From: Lentilactobacillus farraginis DSM 18382 = JCM 14108 | GTDB taxonomy: Bacteria; Bacillota; Bacilli; Lactobacillales; Lactobacillaceae | DNA length: 64,000 nucleotides | Reading direction: 5' to 3' | NCBI RefSeq assembly: GCF_000583655.1 | Contig: NZ_BAKI01000007.1 | Location: 1-64,000 of the forward strand | Shown here: positions 55,602 to 64,000 of the stretch, piece by piece | Numbering within the stretch: the first letter of the stretch is position 1 | How the letters are laid out: the number at the start of each line of letters is the position of its first letter | Made by a program: the position numbers and the translations under genes | The notes under the pieces: model-generated | Databases searched by the model: none | What the model was told of the DNA's origin: nothing | Seen by the model: the letters and a program-made list of their open reading frames with translations, nothing else

Positions 55602-56558
55602 TTAACCTCTTTTAATCATAAAATCAAAGTCAATATCCTGATCAGCCGGGATATGGTACTGTGGTTCAACATCCGCGCCCCAACTGTCAATCCCGCCGAC
55701 ACCACGAACAGCTCCCAGGATTGAAACAACGGTCCTTCTTGGCAGCGGCAGTTCTTCAATGTGCGTTGCGTTCTCCAGTTCTTCGGCCGTATATGGCAAT
55801 GCACTGAAGGCAAACGGCTGACCGATCTTTTCAAATTTCAGACTGAACGGTGCTGTTGATGAATCGGCATTGTTTTTGGTACTGTTGCGGGTGATTGCTA
55901 CCCAGTTGGTCTGCATATGAACGCCATTATCTTCGGGAACCAGATACTTGGCGACCGGCAGACCATCTACATGATAGACGCCCGGAATCCCACCGGCCAT
56001 TCGATCGGGATAGGTTTCTCCGGATAGGCCGTCATAGTCGTAGCCGACTGCTTTAGTCGGCATGATGAACCGCATGCCAAAGACCGGCAGTTCGGGTAAG
56101 TCCTTCTTACCGGCATAATGAACCGCCACCTTAATGGCCCCATCCGGCGTAATCGTGTAGCCGACCGTTACCGTCGTGCTTGGAATCGTCAGCGTTTCAT
56201 AATGATAGGTAATCGCTACTTGATCCGCGAATTCATGATTTGAATATCGATTATTTACTGGCGCTCCCGGAAATGCAATCGGTTGGTCATTGATTTTGAT
56301 CTCAATCGACTTGGCATCGATAAACATATCGGCCCCCAGCCACTGAATCGATTTCTTGGAAAAGCCGTTTCCCCGGTCATTATCGGTGGTTGCCCGCCAA
56401 AAAGTCGGTTTGGGTTCCCGGTACAGCCATTCTTTGCCACCAATAACCAACGATTCCAAGCCGCTTCTTGAATAACTGAAAATATAGTGAAAATCATTGC
56501 CACCAACGCCGAGGGTACCATCGCCGTAAATGACTTTTAACTGATTAGTATTTGCCAT
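55602..56558 (-). CDS. lacM: Beta-galactosidase small subunit
   Basis: 318-residue small subunit of the heterodimeric GH2 lactase typical of lactobacilli and Leuconostoc. It corresponds to the C-terminal domain of single-chain LacZ enzymes ([50 protein letters not shown]). It has no catalytic Glu itself and completes the active site of LacL. It overlaps the end of lacL by 14 bases, with its own GGAGG site inside lacL, indicating translational coupling. Full length. Confidence 0.95.
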   Translation of the reverse strand: MANTNQLKVIYGDGTLGVGGNDFHYIFSYSRSGLESLVIGGKEWLYREPKPTFWRATTDNDRGNGFSKKSIQWLGADMFIDAKSIEIKINDQPIAFPGAPVNNRYSNHEFADQVAITYHYETLTIPSTTVTVGYTITPDGAIKVAVHYAGKKDLPELPVFGMRFIMPTKAVGYDYDGLSGETYPDRMAGGIPGVYHVDGLPVAKYLVPEDNGVHMQTNWVAITRNSTKNNADSSTAPFSLKFEKIGQPFAFSALPYTAEELENATHIEELPLPRRTVVSILGAVRGVGGIDSWGADVEPQYHIPADQDIDFDFMIKRG

Positions 56559-58449
56559 AATAGTATCTTACCTCCTGCATGGCCGGTTTTTCGGTTCGAT
56601 CGGCAAACATTAAGCCGTCACCGGAGAATTCATAATCGGAAACCCGATCATCAAAATCACCGCCGTAACGCAGGACTTTTTGACCGGTTACCTCGTCTTT
56701 GACTGCAACGGCCTGATCAATAAAGTCCCAAATAAAGCCGCCTTGATACATCGGATATTTATCAAGCAGATCCATATACGATTTCATACCGCCGATTGAA
56801 TTTCCCATATCATGCATATACTCACACAATAGAAACGGCTTTTGAGGATTATCTTTCAGGTAGTCTTCAATTTCAGCTGGTGTCGCGTACATCCGGCTTT
56901 CAACATCCGAAATGGTTGGCTTGTATTTCGGATTATGGAAAACGCCCTCGTAATGGACGAGCCGTGATGGATCAACCTGCTTATAGTAATGGTTCATCGC
57001 TTCGATATCATCACCGGCATATGATTCATTACCAAGCGACCAGAATAAAATACTGGTGTGGTTTTTAAATGTCTCATAATTGTTCTTTGCCCGGTCAAGA
57101 ACGGCAGCCTGCCATTGCGGTACCGACCCCGGGACGTTATAAGACGGCTCAACGGCCCCTAATTTCTGCCAAGTGCCGTGAGATTCCAGGTTGTTTTCGG
57201 CCATCATGTAAATGCCGTTCGTATCACACAAATAATACCAGGAAATGTGATCCGGATAATGACAGGTTCGAACGGCGTTGATATTGTTTTTCTTAAACGT
57301 TGCAATATCCTGCTGCATGTCAGCCATCGTGACAACCCGACCGGATTCGGCATCCCACTCATGGCGGTTAACACCTTTGATAATCAAGCGCTTGCCATTT
57401 AGAACGATGACTTTATCTTGATTGATTTCAATTCTTCGAAAGCCAAATTGGTAGGGCACGACTTCCAACACCTGACCAGTCTGATCGGTTAGCGTAATGG
57501 TCAATTGATACAGATAAGGATCATCGTTATCCCAAAGATGCACTTTTTCAAATGGCGTATCCGTCAAACGAACATCGCCATCAGCCGAGCTGCTGGTTTC
57601 ATATAGTTGGTTGCCAGCTGCGTCTGCTACGCTAAGATGGGCAACAACGCCGGCCTGTTGCCCGCTAAATTCAGCATCGACTGTCAGCCGGCCGGATTGA
57701 AAGTCATCGTTGACCGTTGGCTTGATGGCCAGATCTTCCAAATGAACCGCCGGCTGCGCAATCAGTGATACGTCCCGAAAAATACCAAAGAAACGAAACA
57801 TATCCTGGTCTTCCAAGAAACTAGCCGTACTGCGATTAAAGACCTCTACCGCCAATGTATTTTCGCCATCAGTTAAATAAGGCGTCAAATCAAATTCATG
57901 CGGGGTAAAACTATCTTCAGCATAACCCAGAAAATGACCATTCAGCCAAGCATACATCGCTGTTTCAACCCCTTCGAACCGAATCCGGACCGAATGATTG
58001 GCCAAGGCTGGGGCAAGCGTAAATTTTTTGACATAGGCGCCGACATGATTGTCTTTGCCTTCACTAAACATACCGGGTTCCTTTTGATCCGGCCCCATCG
58101 TGTAGGCCGGTCGGCGGAATTCCTTGCCTTCCCATGGATACAGGGTATTAATATAGTGAATTTTATTGTACCCGGCAAACTCGATTAGGCCGGGAACTCG
58201 AATCGTATCAAAGTTACTGGTATCATAATCAGCTTGGTAAAAGTCCGCCTGGCGACTCATCGGATCCTTGGCGTAAGCGAATCGCCAATCGCCATTCAAA
58301 GTCTGCACGTAACTGCTGTGACCCTGCTGCGCTTCACGCTGGCTTTGATAAAACCGATGGTCACTGTGTGCCGGCAATTCATTCACCCGAAAGACTTCCG
58401 GATCGTCCAACCAACGAATGTCTGCCTGCGTTATCGTTTCATGACGCAT
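56545..58449 (-). CDS. lacL: Beta-galactosidase large subunit
   Basis: 634-residue catalytic subunit (GH2) that hydrolyses lactose to glucose and galactose in the cytoplasm. Catalytic acid/base Glu at about 475 (SLGNES) and nucleophile Glu at about 543 ([12 protein letters not shown]) are present, as are [14 protein letters not shown] and [15 protein letters not shown]. Ends with the usual LacL C-terminus at RYYYGKY. ATG at 58449 after GGAG/GAGGG. A 15-base palindromic cre-like site lies 45 bases upstream, and a LacI-type regulator is divergent, giving likely double control. Confidence 0.97.
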   Translation of the reverse strand: MRHETITQADIRWLDDPEVFRVNELPAHSDHRFYQSQREAQQGHSSYVQTLNGDWRFAYAKDPMSRQADFYQADYDTSNFDTIRVPGLIEFAGYNKIHYINTLYPWEGKEFRRPAYTMGPDQKEPGMFSEGKDNHVGAYVKKFTLAPALANHSVRIRFEGVETAMYAWLNGHFLGYAEDSFTPHEFDLTPYLTDGENTLAVEVFNRSTASFLEDQDMFRFFGIFRDVSLIAQPAVHLEDLAIKPTVNDDFQSGRLTVDAEFSGQQAGVVAHLSVADAAGNQLYETSSSADGDVRLTDTPFEKVHLWDNDDPYLYQLTITLTDQTGQVLEVVPYQFGFRRIEINQDKVIVLNGKRLIIKGVNRHEWDAESGRVVTMADMQQDIATFKKNNINAVRTCHYPDHISWYYLCDTNGIYMMAENNLESHGTWQKLGAVEPSYNVPGSVPQWQAAVLDRAKNNYETFKNHTSILFWSLGNESYAGDDIEAMNHYYKQVDPSRLVHYEGVFHNPKYKPTISDVESRMYATPAEIEDYLKDNPQKPFLLCEYMHDMGNSIGGMKSYMDLLDKYPMYQGGFIWDFIDQAVAVKDEVTGQKVLRYGGDFDDRVSDYEFSGDGLMFADRTEKPAMQEVRYYYGKY

Positions 58450-58492
58450 GCACCCTCACACTCCTATGTTTAAAATTTAAGTCCTAACAATA

Positions 58493-58509
58493 ATGTAAGC
58501 GCTTTACAA
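58493..58509. promoter_or_regulatory. cre-like / LacI-family operator upstream of lacL
   Basis: TGTAAGCGCTTTACA is a near-perfect palindrome around GCGC. It fits both CcpA cre and LacI/GalR-family operators, so it may bind the divergently encoded LacI-type protein, CcpA or both. Confidence 0.75.
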
Positions 58510-58741
58510 AATTCTGTCAACAGGTTATTAAAAATTTTTTGAAACATTTAATTATGTTGCATTAAAATTGCAAAAAATTGCAAAATTTTAGTTTGGCAAT
58601 AACGAATAATAAGGTGCTTCAAGTCAATGACTACCGGTGGGCTGCTGCCTTATGTTGCCATTCATCTTACTACCAATAAAATTTAACTAACTGAATATGT
58701 TAAACTACTAATTAATAACTTTATTTTCAAGAAAGAAAGTG

Positions 58742-59734
58742 ATGATTCTGGGGACTACTATTAAAGACATCGCCAAGTTAGCAGGCGTTTCTCCGGCAAC
58801 AGTTTCCCGGGTACTTTCCGGTCAAACTGATTTTTATTCGGAAAAAACAGCCAAGAAGGTCCAACAAGCTGTTAAAAAGCTCGGCTATCGAAAAAACACC
58901 AATGCTGTGGAACTGGTTACCCAAAAAAGCCATGTTTTGGCTGTTATTATCAGCACAATCCAAACCAATGCAGCTGATCAGATCATCAATGGAATCCAAG
59001 AAACCGCCATTAAAAACAATTTAGATGTTATTATCCTGTATGCCGGCGAAAAAAACGCTGATCTTCAAAAAAAGGCCTTGAAAACCGTTATCGAACGCTC
59101 GGTCATGGGGATCCTACTGGTCGCAATCGATTTAAATCTTCAAAATGAAGCCTTACTGAAATCGGCCAAAATTCCCTTTTTGTTTCTCTCGATCGGTTTC
59201 TTAGAAAACCGCTTTCCTTTCATTTCATCTGATGATTTCAAAGTTGGTCAGGAAGCGACGCAATACCTGATTAATAAAGGACATACCAAAATTGGCTTTG
59301 CGGCTGCCAATTCAGAATCCAATATCGGTCAACTTCGGCTGGCCGGTTACTGGAAAGCTCTGTCACAACATCACATTAAGCCAAAACTAGATTGGGCGTA
59401 CGATGGCGAATACACGTACGAAGACGGCATTCAAGCAATGAACTACTACCATCAGCACACCGACTTAACTGCCGCAGTGGCCTCCAGTGACTTGGCAGCG
59501 ATCGGCATGCTGAATCAGGCAAAGAGTTTGGGAATTCGAATACCTGAAGATTTTGCCGTTATCAGTATTGATGGCACCTTTCTCTGTACAATTATGCGGC
59601 CACAAATTACCAGTGTTACGCAAGTATTTCGTGAAATGGGCGTTAAAGGCGTTGAAACGCTTGTCAAACAAACTTCAAAACCATTTAAGTCTTTATACAC
59701 ACCAATTAAAATTACTGAACGTGAAAGTAGCTGA
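58742..59734 (+). CDS. LacI-family regulator of lacLM
   Basis: 330-residue regulator. The N-terminal helix-turn-helix TTIKDIAKLAGVSPATVSRV (about 5-24) and hinge are followed by a periplasmic-binding-protein-like effector domain (VLAVIISTIQTNAADQIING, IGFAAANSESNIGQLRLAGY, SSDLAAIGMLNQAKSLGIRI). Usual length. It is divergent from lacL, making lacLM the likely target, with lactose, allolactose or galactose as inducer. The start is ATG 58742 or GTG 58739; the ribosome site (AAGAAAG) is close. A few codons later TTIKDIA is where most relatives begin. Confidence 0.9.
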   Translation: MILGTTIKDIAKLAGVSPATVSRVLSGQTDFYSEKTAKKVQQAVKKLGYRKNTNAVELVTQKSHVLAVIISTIQTNAADQIINGIQETAIKNNLDVIILYAGEKNADLQKKALKTVIERSVMGILLVAIDLNLQNEALLKSAKIPFLFLSIGFLENRFPFISSDDFKVGQEATQYLINKGHTKIGFAAANSESNIGQLRLAGYWKALSQHHIKPKLDWAYDGEYTYEDGIQAMNYYHQHTDLTAAVASSDLAAIGMLNQAKSLGIRIPEDFAVISIDGTFLCTIMRPQITSVTQVFREMGVKGVETLVKQTSKPFKSLYTPIKITERESS

Positions 59735-59755
59735 TCAATGGGAAGAGATGATTGA

Positions 59756-59890
59756 ATAGCACCAGGGCTGGGTGCTGTAAAGGATCGCAACAAACCTCTA
59801 AGCAGTCAACGGTCCTATGATCAGCTCAATTTAATATTGGCTGAAGAGGATCCATTAGTATCGGAATTTCCGGATAGTTTTGTAGATTAA
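59756..59890 (+). pseudogene. Open segment of 44 codons, possible gene remnant
   Basis: A frame between two stops reads GLGAVKDRNKPLSSQRSYDQ and then LNLILAEEDPLVSEFPDSFVD before TAA. It looks protein-like but has no start codon or ribosome site and was not recognised. It could be the tail of a deleted gene. Confidence 0.3.
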
Positions 59891-60164
59891 TCTTGGGAAT
59901 TCCAATTACGATTATTTATTGACTTTGCAATTGCTGCCAGTGTCACTAAATTGACTATTTCTAGTAACCTTGAACTAGCCCGCAGCCGAAATCGAACAAC
60001 TGGCAGCCAGGCGGATCAGCAATGAATCACTAATGCCTAAATTATAAATAACCTTTGTCAGGCGTCATATACTAATTAGCCGGCAGTCACGACTTCGTTT
60101 ACCGGATTATCTTTAGGGTGTATACTCAAAAAGTAATGATCTAGCAATGGAGGTGGCTATTCTA
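59891..60164. other. Intergenic stretch upstream of the secreted protein gene
   Basis: No gene recognised. A TATACT box near 60121 with TTTACC 17 bases before it may be the promoter of the next gene; GGAGGTGG precedes its ATG. Confidence 0.5.
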
Positions 60165-60586
60165 ATGACAAAAACGCAAATGTTCCAATTTTGATTGGAC
60201 TAACATTAGGCACGCTTCTAACAGCCGGTTCGGCAGCCTCAGCCAAAAACATCCCCACTAAGCCAATCCCGGCAGCACTGCGAGGTACTTGGAAGGGCGC
60301 CTATCGAGCTTCAGATGCTGGTTACCCCTTTAAAATGATAATTTCAAAGTACGCGTTATCTCAAAATGGGAACCGCTTCTACCTGCAGTCAAATCCTACC
60401 AGTAAGAATCCCCATGATTTTATAATGAGCGCCAAACCAAATAAAAAAGGTTATTGGAAATTTACACTAACAGCCAGTCACGATAATATGTATCTAAAAA
60501 GAATCCGTAAGAACGGTAAACCAGTTCTCATCAGGTATTCCTACGACACTCACAAAAAACCGGTTATTCAATATCTTTATCATTAA
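60165..60586 (+). pseudogene. Small secreted protein, frameshifted in the signal peptide
   Basis: About 140 residues when rebuilt. ATG at 60165 with GGAGGTGG upstream; the first codons MTK run out of frame at an A5 tract. Adding one A gives MTKNANVPILIGLTLGTLLT followed by a normal cleavage region (AGSAASAKN). The mature part begins IPAALRGTWKGAY and looks like the small lipocalin-like/beta-barrel secreted proteins common in lactobacilli. The stop at 60584-60586 is followed two bases later by the family-1 palindromic repeat. Confidence 0.75.
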
Positions 60587-60588
60587 AA

Positions 60589-60705
60589 GAGTGAAACGAA
60601 AGGCGGTTAACTTTCAGAGCATAATCGAATTATCCGAATATTCCGGGCTTGAATGTTTGGATAATTTGATGATGTGGCAGGAAGTTGGCTTTCGCTCCAC
60701 GTTTC
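60589..60705. repeat. Palindromic intergenic repeat, family 1, copy 2
   Basis: 117 bp beginning two bases after a stop codon. Two 55-base arms surround the 7-base centre CGGGCTT (60644-60650). The inner 23 bases of each arm pair with four differences; the outer parts pair with small bulges. It matches the copy at 5098 and shares the GGTTAAC block, the GAGCATAA block and the loop type with family 2. Confidence 0.87.
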
Positions 60706-60727
60706 CAATCGGTAATAACAGCAGGAG

Positions 60728-60763
60728 CGGGGCTGGGACAAAAGTAATTTTGTTCCAGCCCCG
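60728..60763 (+). terminator. Terminator hairpin at the end of repeat copy 2
   Basis: CGGGGCTGG pairs perfectly with CCAGCCCCG, with an inner ACAAAA/TTTTGT stem, followed by a T-rich stretch. The GGGGCTGGGACAAAA sequence is a common intergenic motif in lactobacilli. Confidence 0.82.
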
Positions 60764-60788
60764 TTCTTTAAAGTCTTAAAGCGGCCAA

Positions 60789-61033
60789 TTATCTAGTTAA
60801 ATTCTTTTTTCGCTTTAAGTATTCGTCTTCATCAATCTTACCAGTTGCATACTGTTCATCCAGAATTGTTATTGCGGACGATTGACGGTTCGGCTTATGG
60901 TTGGCACGATAGGCCATGTAAAGGACTACCAGCAGCACAGCAATTAAGCAATTGTCAAATAGCCAAAGCCGCCCATCCAGCCCATGTGACCAAATCCAGA
61001 CCAACCGGAACCACAGCCCCATGATCTCATCAT
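60789..61033 (-). pseudogene. SHOCT-domain small membrane protein, frameshifted
   Basis: About 80 residues when rebuilt. The true start appears to be ATG 61033 (AGAGG upstream), giving the Gly/Trp/Met-rich N-terminus MMRSWGCGSGWSGFGHMGWM usual for this family. Restoring one T near 60947 joins it to the membrane helix (LIAVLLVVLYMAYRA) and the C-terminal SHOCT motif (AITILDEQYATGKIDEDEYL). The longer open frame on its own replaces the Gly-rich start with an unrelated one. SHOCT proteins are of unknown function, perhaps oligomerisation modules. Confidence 0.78.
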
Positions 61034-61113
61034 TTAAATCAGCCTCTTTCCTTGATTTACTCTGCCCTTATCATACCCCCTACCGTATTTAAAATTCAAC
61101 CCCATAAAAAAAC

Positions 61114-61141
61114 ACTCAAGTTGATATCCCCAACCTGAGTA
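61114..61141 (-). terminator. Terminator of the phosphatase gene
   Basis: On the minus strand ACTCAGGTTG pairs with CAACTTGAGT, followed by seven T. Confidence 0.85.
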
Positions 61142-61160
61142 CTTTTTAACCTATTATTAT

Positions 61161-62014
61161 TTAAATTAAATACATTTTTCGAAGCCGCCGTTGCTGGCGC
61201 TTAGAAACTTTTAAACCGTTGACCAAATACTGATCAACTGAACCAAATTCTTTTTTCATTTCGTCAAACGCCGCGTGCAGGTATGAACGATCAACCCGCC
61301 GTCAATTTTAGCCATCGCTAACTCTTCAGCAGTGGCACCAGCCTGTTTCATTAAAGTAAGCCGGTTTTGATTATGGGCTCTTAAAAAATCATTTGAAGCA
61401 TCGTAATCATTAAAGATAGTTGCCATATCAATTCCCAAGACATACATAATCAAGGCGCCTGCCAAACCGGTTCGGTCCTTGCCGGAAGCACAGTGCCAAA
61501 GAATCGCCTTGCCATTGGTATTCAGTAAAGTCATAAAGAGGTCGTGATAGGCTTCTCGGGCACGCTGGTTGGCAATATATGATCGGTAATGTTTCCGGTT
61601 GTTTCGATCATTAATGTGATAATGAAAGCTTTCATCAGTATCAACTGAATCGTTTATATACTTAACACCCGGCATTTTAACATCCGGGGCATCGGCTACT
61701 TCCTGTGGACGCCGTAAATCAAAATCAATCCCAACGTTATAATCATGAATAAGTATTTGGACATCTTTTTTTGTTAAGTGATTTAATCGGGCAGAACGCA
61801 ATAAAGCCCGGTCTTTAATCCGATGACCATCCTTGGTAACAAAACCACCAAGGTCACGAACATTAAATGCACCGGTCAACTTAATTTCATGATCTGCTTC
61901 AGCCTTGGCCGGTGTCAGTGTTTTAATCTGAACATTTTGGGACTCGGAGATTGGGATTGCACCTGTTTCAAATGACGATTCTGAAGCTGCAAATGCTGCA
62001 GGATTATTTTTCAT
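61161..62014 (-). pseudogene. Protein-tyrosine/serine phosphatase family, frameshifted near the C-terminus
   Basis: About 284 residues when rebuilt. The P-loop HCASGKDRTG at 174-183 is the CxxxxxR active site of the Y_phosphatase3 (bacterial tyrosine/serine phosphatase) family; NVRDLGG and LRSARLNHLT earlier are also typical. The frame ends at 61256. Adding one base in the GGG run near 61297 continues it as DRSYLHAAFDEMKKEFGSVD and QYLVNGLKVS to the stop at 61161, which fits the family. ATG at 62014 with GAGGAG upstream. May act on phosphoproteins or phosphoinositides; unknown here. Confidence 0.85.
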
Positions 62015-62186
62015 TGTTAATCACACTCCTCTTTCAGTCTCACAACATCTAATGTAACACCATTATTGTAATTCGTTCAGTGATTTGTTTGGTGAAGAGA
62101 CCGTAAAGATTGTGTAAAAGTTAGGTGTTGGCAAATCGACATGGTGATGTTAGGTGGGGGATTGAAAAAACCACTGCGTAACATTA

Positions 62187-62497
62187 GTACAGGACTGCTG
62201 TGCTAACCCGCAAGCCCACTCCGAACGTTAACTGTTTTGTTTCGCACACTGGTTGAGGACTGCTTCACAAAGCAACGTTCTGCATGTAAGGGATTTATTT
62301 CAAAAATCCAAGCCCGGGATTTTCGAAATAAACGCCTTACACTCCGAACGTTAACCGCTTTGTTTCGCACACTGGTTGAGGACTGCTCCGCAAAACAACA
62401 CCACTCCACATAAGGGATCAAATCGAAAAATCCAAGCCCAGGATTTCCCGCTTTGACGCCTTATGCTCCGGGTGTTAACCGTTTTGCTCCGCACACT
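62187..62497. repeat. Three tandem family-2 palindromic repeats after corA
   Basis: Two complete units (62253-62373 with centre AAGCCCG, 62377-62497 with centre AAGCCCA) and one internally shortened unit ending at 62250 (centre AAGCCCA). Right ends repeat every 123-124 bp and are joined by GGTTGAGGACTGC. Each complete unit has 57-base arms; the inner 25 bases pair well, the outer parts are more diverged. The last unit overlaps the corA stop codon by two bases, exactly as at hisD. Confidence 0.88.
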
Positions 62498-63404
62498 ATA
62501 TCTTGTGCCTCATTCTCAACATGACCAGCAGCCAAACAATTAGCGTGATTGATATCAAAATCACAATAATCCAAGCATCAGCCATTTTTGACAGCGGTAA
62601 CGCCACGTTCATGCCATAAAAGCCCGTAATAATAGTTGGTACTGCCATTGTTAATGACCAAATCGTCAGAAATTTCATAGTATCGTTCAAGTTATTGTTG
62701 GCAATATTATTAAAGGTATGATCGATTCGATCGACCACTTGTGTTTCAATTTCAATCATTCGTTGAACCTGTTCAGCTTCAATTTGAACGTCCTCAAATA
62801 AATCCTTCTTATCCTGATCGGCATCCCGGCCAAAATACGTTCTCGGCAGTCGATTCAGCAGATTTAAATTAATTTGGGTTGCACTGGACAAAAACGTCAG
62901 CGTCTGCTGAAGATGGGATAACGCGATCAAGTCGGTATTTTTAGTTTTTTGGTTTAACATTTTGTCCAAGTGATTCCGTTTTTTAGACGCCTCTCTGGAA
63001 ATCGGAATGTAACTGTCAGCCAAAGAAAATAAGGCTTCCAGAATAAACGCGTCCACATTTTGAACTTCCGGATTATCAACTGCATCCCGAAAAGCAGCGT
63101 TCACTTCCCGAATGCCGCTTTCATTAAAGGTAAATAATCGGCCTTTATGAAGCAAAATCGCAAACGGCCTGGTAATATAACGTAGATTTTTTCGATCAAG
63201 CGGATAAGGTGCCAAAAAAATAAATAATTGATCGCCCTCATTAATATCGTGAACATAATTGGCACTTTCATCTTTATCAGTTACGTATGTCATAATATCT
63301 TCGTCAATCGCATACCGATCTTGAAGCAGCTGCCGTTCTTCAGCGGTTAATCGTTCCGTTTCAATCCATTTAATACCGGCAACTTGCCGTTCCGGTCTTA
63401 TCAT
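62496..63404 (-). CDS. corA: CorA-family magnesium transporter
   Basis: 302-residue divalent cation channel. A large cytoplasmic N-terminal domain is followed by two C-terminal helices with the diagnostic YGMN loop (FYGMNVALPL) between them and a basic tail (MLRMRHKI). The preceding LTIWSLTMAVPTIITGFYGM is the pore helix. ATG at 63404 with GGGGGG upstream; 15 earlier codons are open without a ribosome site. The TAG stop (62496-62498) overlaps the end of a palindromic repeat. Magnesium or cobalt transport inferred from family. Confidence 0.93.
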   Translation of the reverse strand: MIRPERQVAGIKWIETERLTAEERQLLQDRYAIDEDIMTYVTDKDESANYVHDINEGDQLFIFLAPYPLDRKNLRYITRPFAILLHKGRLFTFNESGIREVNAAFRDAVDNPEVQNVDAFILEALFSLADSYIPISREASKKRNHLDKMLNQKTKNTDLIALSHLQQTLTFLSSATQINLNLLNRLPRTYFGRDADQDKKDLFEDVQIEAEQVQRMIEIETQVVDRIDHTFNNIANNNLNDTMKFLTIWSLTMAVPTIITGFYGMNVALPLSKMADAWIIVILISITLIVWLLVMLRMRHKI

Positions 63405-63685
63405 TAGCCAACCCCCCAATACCTTTTCAATTTTAATATTCAAGTTCATTTTAACGAAATAAGTCGCTCAGGTCGACTACAAAATTGCTTTTTGACCGAT
63501 CATATCAGTCATTCTTATCATCGTTAACCGCCTTAATCTCTTAGATTGGGGTTATCATTGGAATTACCGCCAATAAGTTCGGGCAGCTTAAAATATTCAT
63601 TCATTAGTTGTAAAAAATCGATTAACAGGTATACTAAAAAATATAAAAGTTGCTTTTTAACTATGCAAAGGAGGTGTCATCGATT

Positions 63686-64000
63686 TTGTTAACCAAGGTC
63701 TCCTACAAACTCTTTACTGAAAATCATATTTTTGATGACATGACCGATAAACAATCTAAAATTTTAATCGCCGCTATCAAGGTTTTTTCCGAGAAAGGAT
63801 ACGCGAACGCCAGTACAAAAGAAATTGCCGAGGAAGCCGGTGTTTCAGAAGGCAACATTTTTAGCCGCTTCACCAGTAAATACGGCCTACTGCAAGCTAT
63901 TATTCAACCAGTTACCCATGCCATTTTTCCAACAGCTTTCGGGAAGTTCAGCGATACCAAGATAACCGACATTTATCCAACTCTCCAAGACTTTGTGGAA
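63686..64000 (+). CDS. TetR-family regulator, truncated by the window end
   Basis: The first 105 codons of a TetR/AcrR regulator. TTG start at 63686, 9 bases after AAAGGAGGTG. The helix-turn-helix is clear: KILIAAIKVFSEKGYANAST, then KEIAEEAGVSEGNIFSRFTS and KYGLL (about 24-68). An N-terminal extension of about 20 residues (TKVSYKLFTENHIFDDMT) precedes it. The ligand domain continues beyond 64000. Divergent from corA; target unknown. Confidence 0.85.
   Translation, partial: MLTKVSYKLFTENHIFDDMTDKQSKILIAAIKVFSEKGYANASTKEIAEEAGVSEGNIFSRFTSKYGLLQAIIQPVTHAIFPTAFGKFSDTKITDIYPTLQDFVE

Noticed and set aside
62203-62421. 72-residue ORF on the minus strand downstream of corA
   Set aside because: It is a translation of the tandem palindromic repeats, with an internally repeated SSTSVRNK segment caused by the repeat units. 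No ribosome site.
62187-62497. Tandem repeats considered as a CRISPR array
   Set aside because: Units are 123-124 bp and internally palindromic, with no variable spacers and no cas genes nearby.

Overview
The window looks like chromosomal DNA of a Gram-positive, low-to-moderate GC lactic acid bacterium, most likely a heterofermentative Lactobacillaceae member (Lentilactobacillus, Secundilactobacillus or Levilactobacillus type). The evidence is a 1,3-propanediol dehydrogenase, a heterodimeric LacL/LacM beta-galactosidase, a permease fused to a PTS EIIA domain, three T-box leaders, strong AGGAGG ribosome sites, frequent TTG/GTG starts and several DUF families typical of lactobacilli. Genus is inferred, not proven.

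Layout. 1-5 kb: T-box-regulated tyrS, small proteins, a MerR regulator, an MmsB-type dehydrogenase and an orphan, frameshifted rfbB. 5-12 kb: small secreted protein, dhaT with a cre site, T-box-controlled cystathionine lyase/synthase, a DUF975 membrane protein, glpF, and a broken MFS gene preceded by a short leader ORF and terminator. 12-16.7 kb: an orphan, frameshifted hisD behind a histidine T-box, hemolysin-III family protein, DUF1836 regulator, second DUF975 paralogue. 17-21 kb: cell-wall block with a GH25 lysozyme, two paralogous secreted proteins and a D-Ala-D-Ala carboxypeptidase. 21-32 kb: redox enzymes and two divergent TetR modules, one with isochorismatase-fold hydrolase plus MFS exporter, one with an ABC exporter; each has a near-perfect palindromic operator candidate. 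32-40 kb: GNAT, two D-2-hydroxyacid dehydrogenases, Nudix, Kup potassium transporter and a QacA/EmrB-type exporter. 40-45.6 kb: alpha-galactoside operon (GPH-EIIA permease, GH36 alpha-galactosidase, AraC regulator). 45.7-55 kb: secreted metzincin protease, CPBP protease, OppA lipoprotein, a large ricin/CBM-like surface protein and small membrane proteins. 55-60 kb: lacLM with a divergent LacI regulator. 60-64 kb: secreted protein, SHOCT protein, phosphatase, CorA and the start of a TetR gene.

Two features stand out. First, families of roughly 120-bp palindromic repeats with 7-base apical loops lie directly at the ends of genes. In two places (hisD and corA) the repeat supplies the last two bases of a TAG stop codon, and after corA three units stand in tandem with a 123-124 bp period. 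Second, about 19 single-base frameshifts interrupt some 14 otherwise well-formed genes, nearly all explicable by one base missing from a short homopolymer. Consensus sequencing error is the simplest explanation, though decay cannot be excluded. One gene at 35.4 kb is different: its frame is intact but carries three nonsense codons, all explicable by C-to-T type transitions.

No tRNA, rRNA, CRISPR array, insertion sequence or prophage was recognised.
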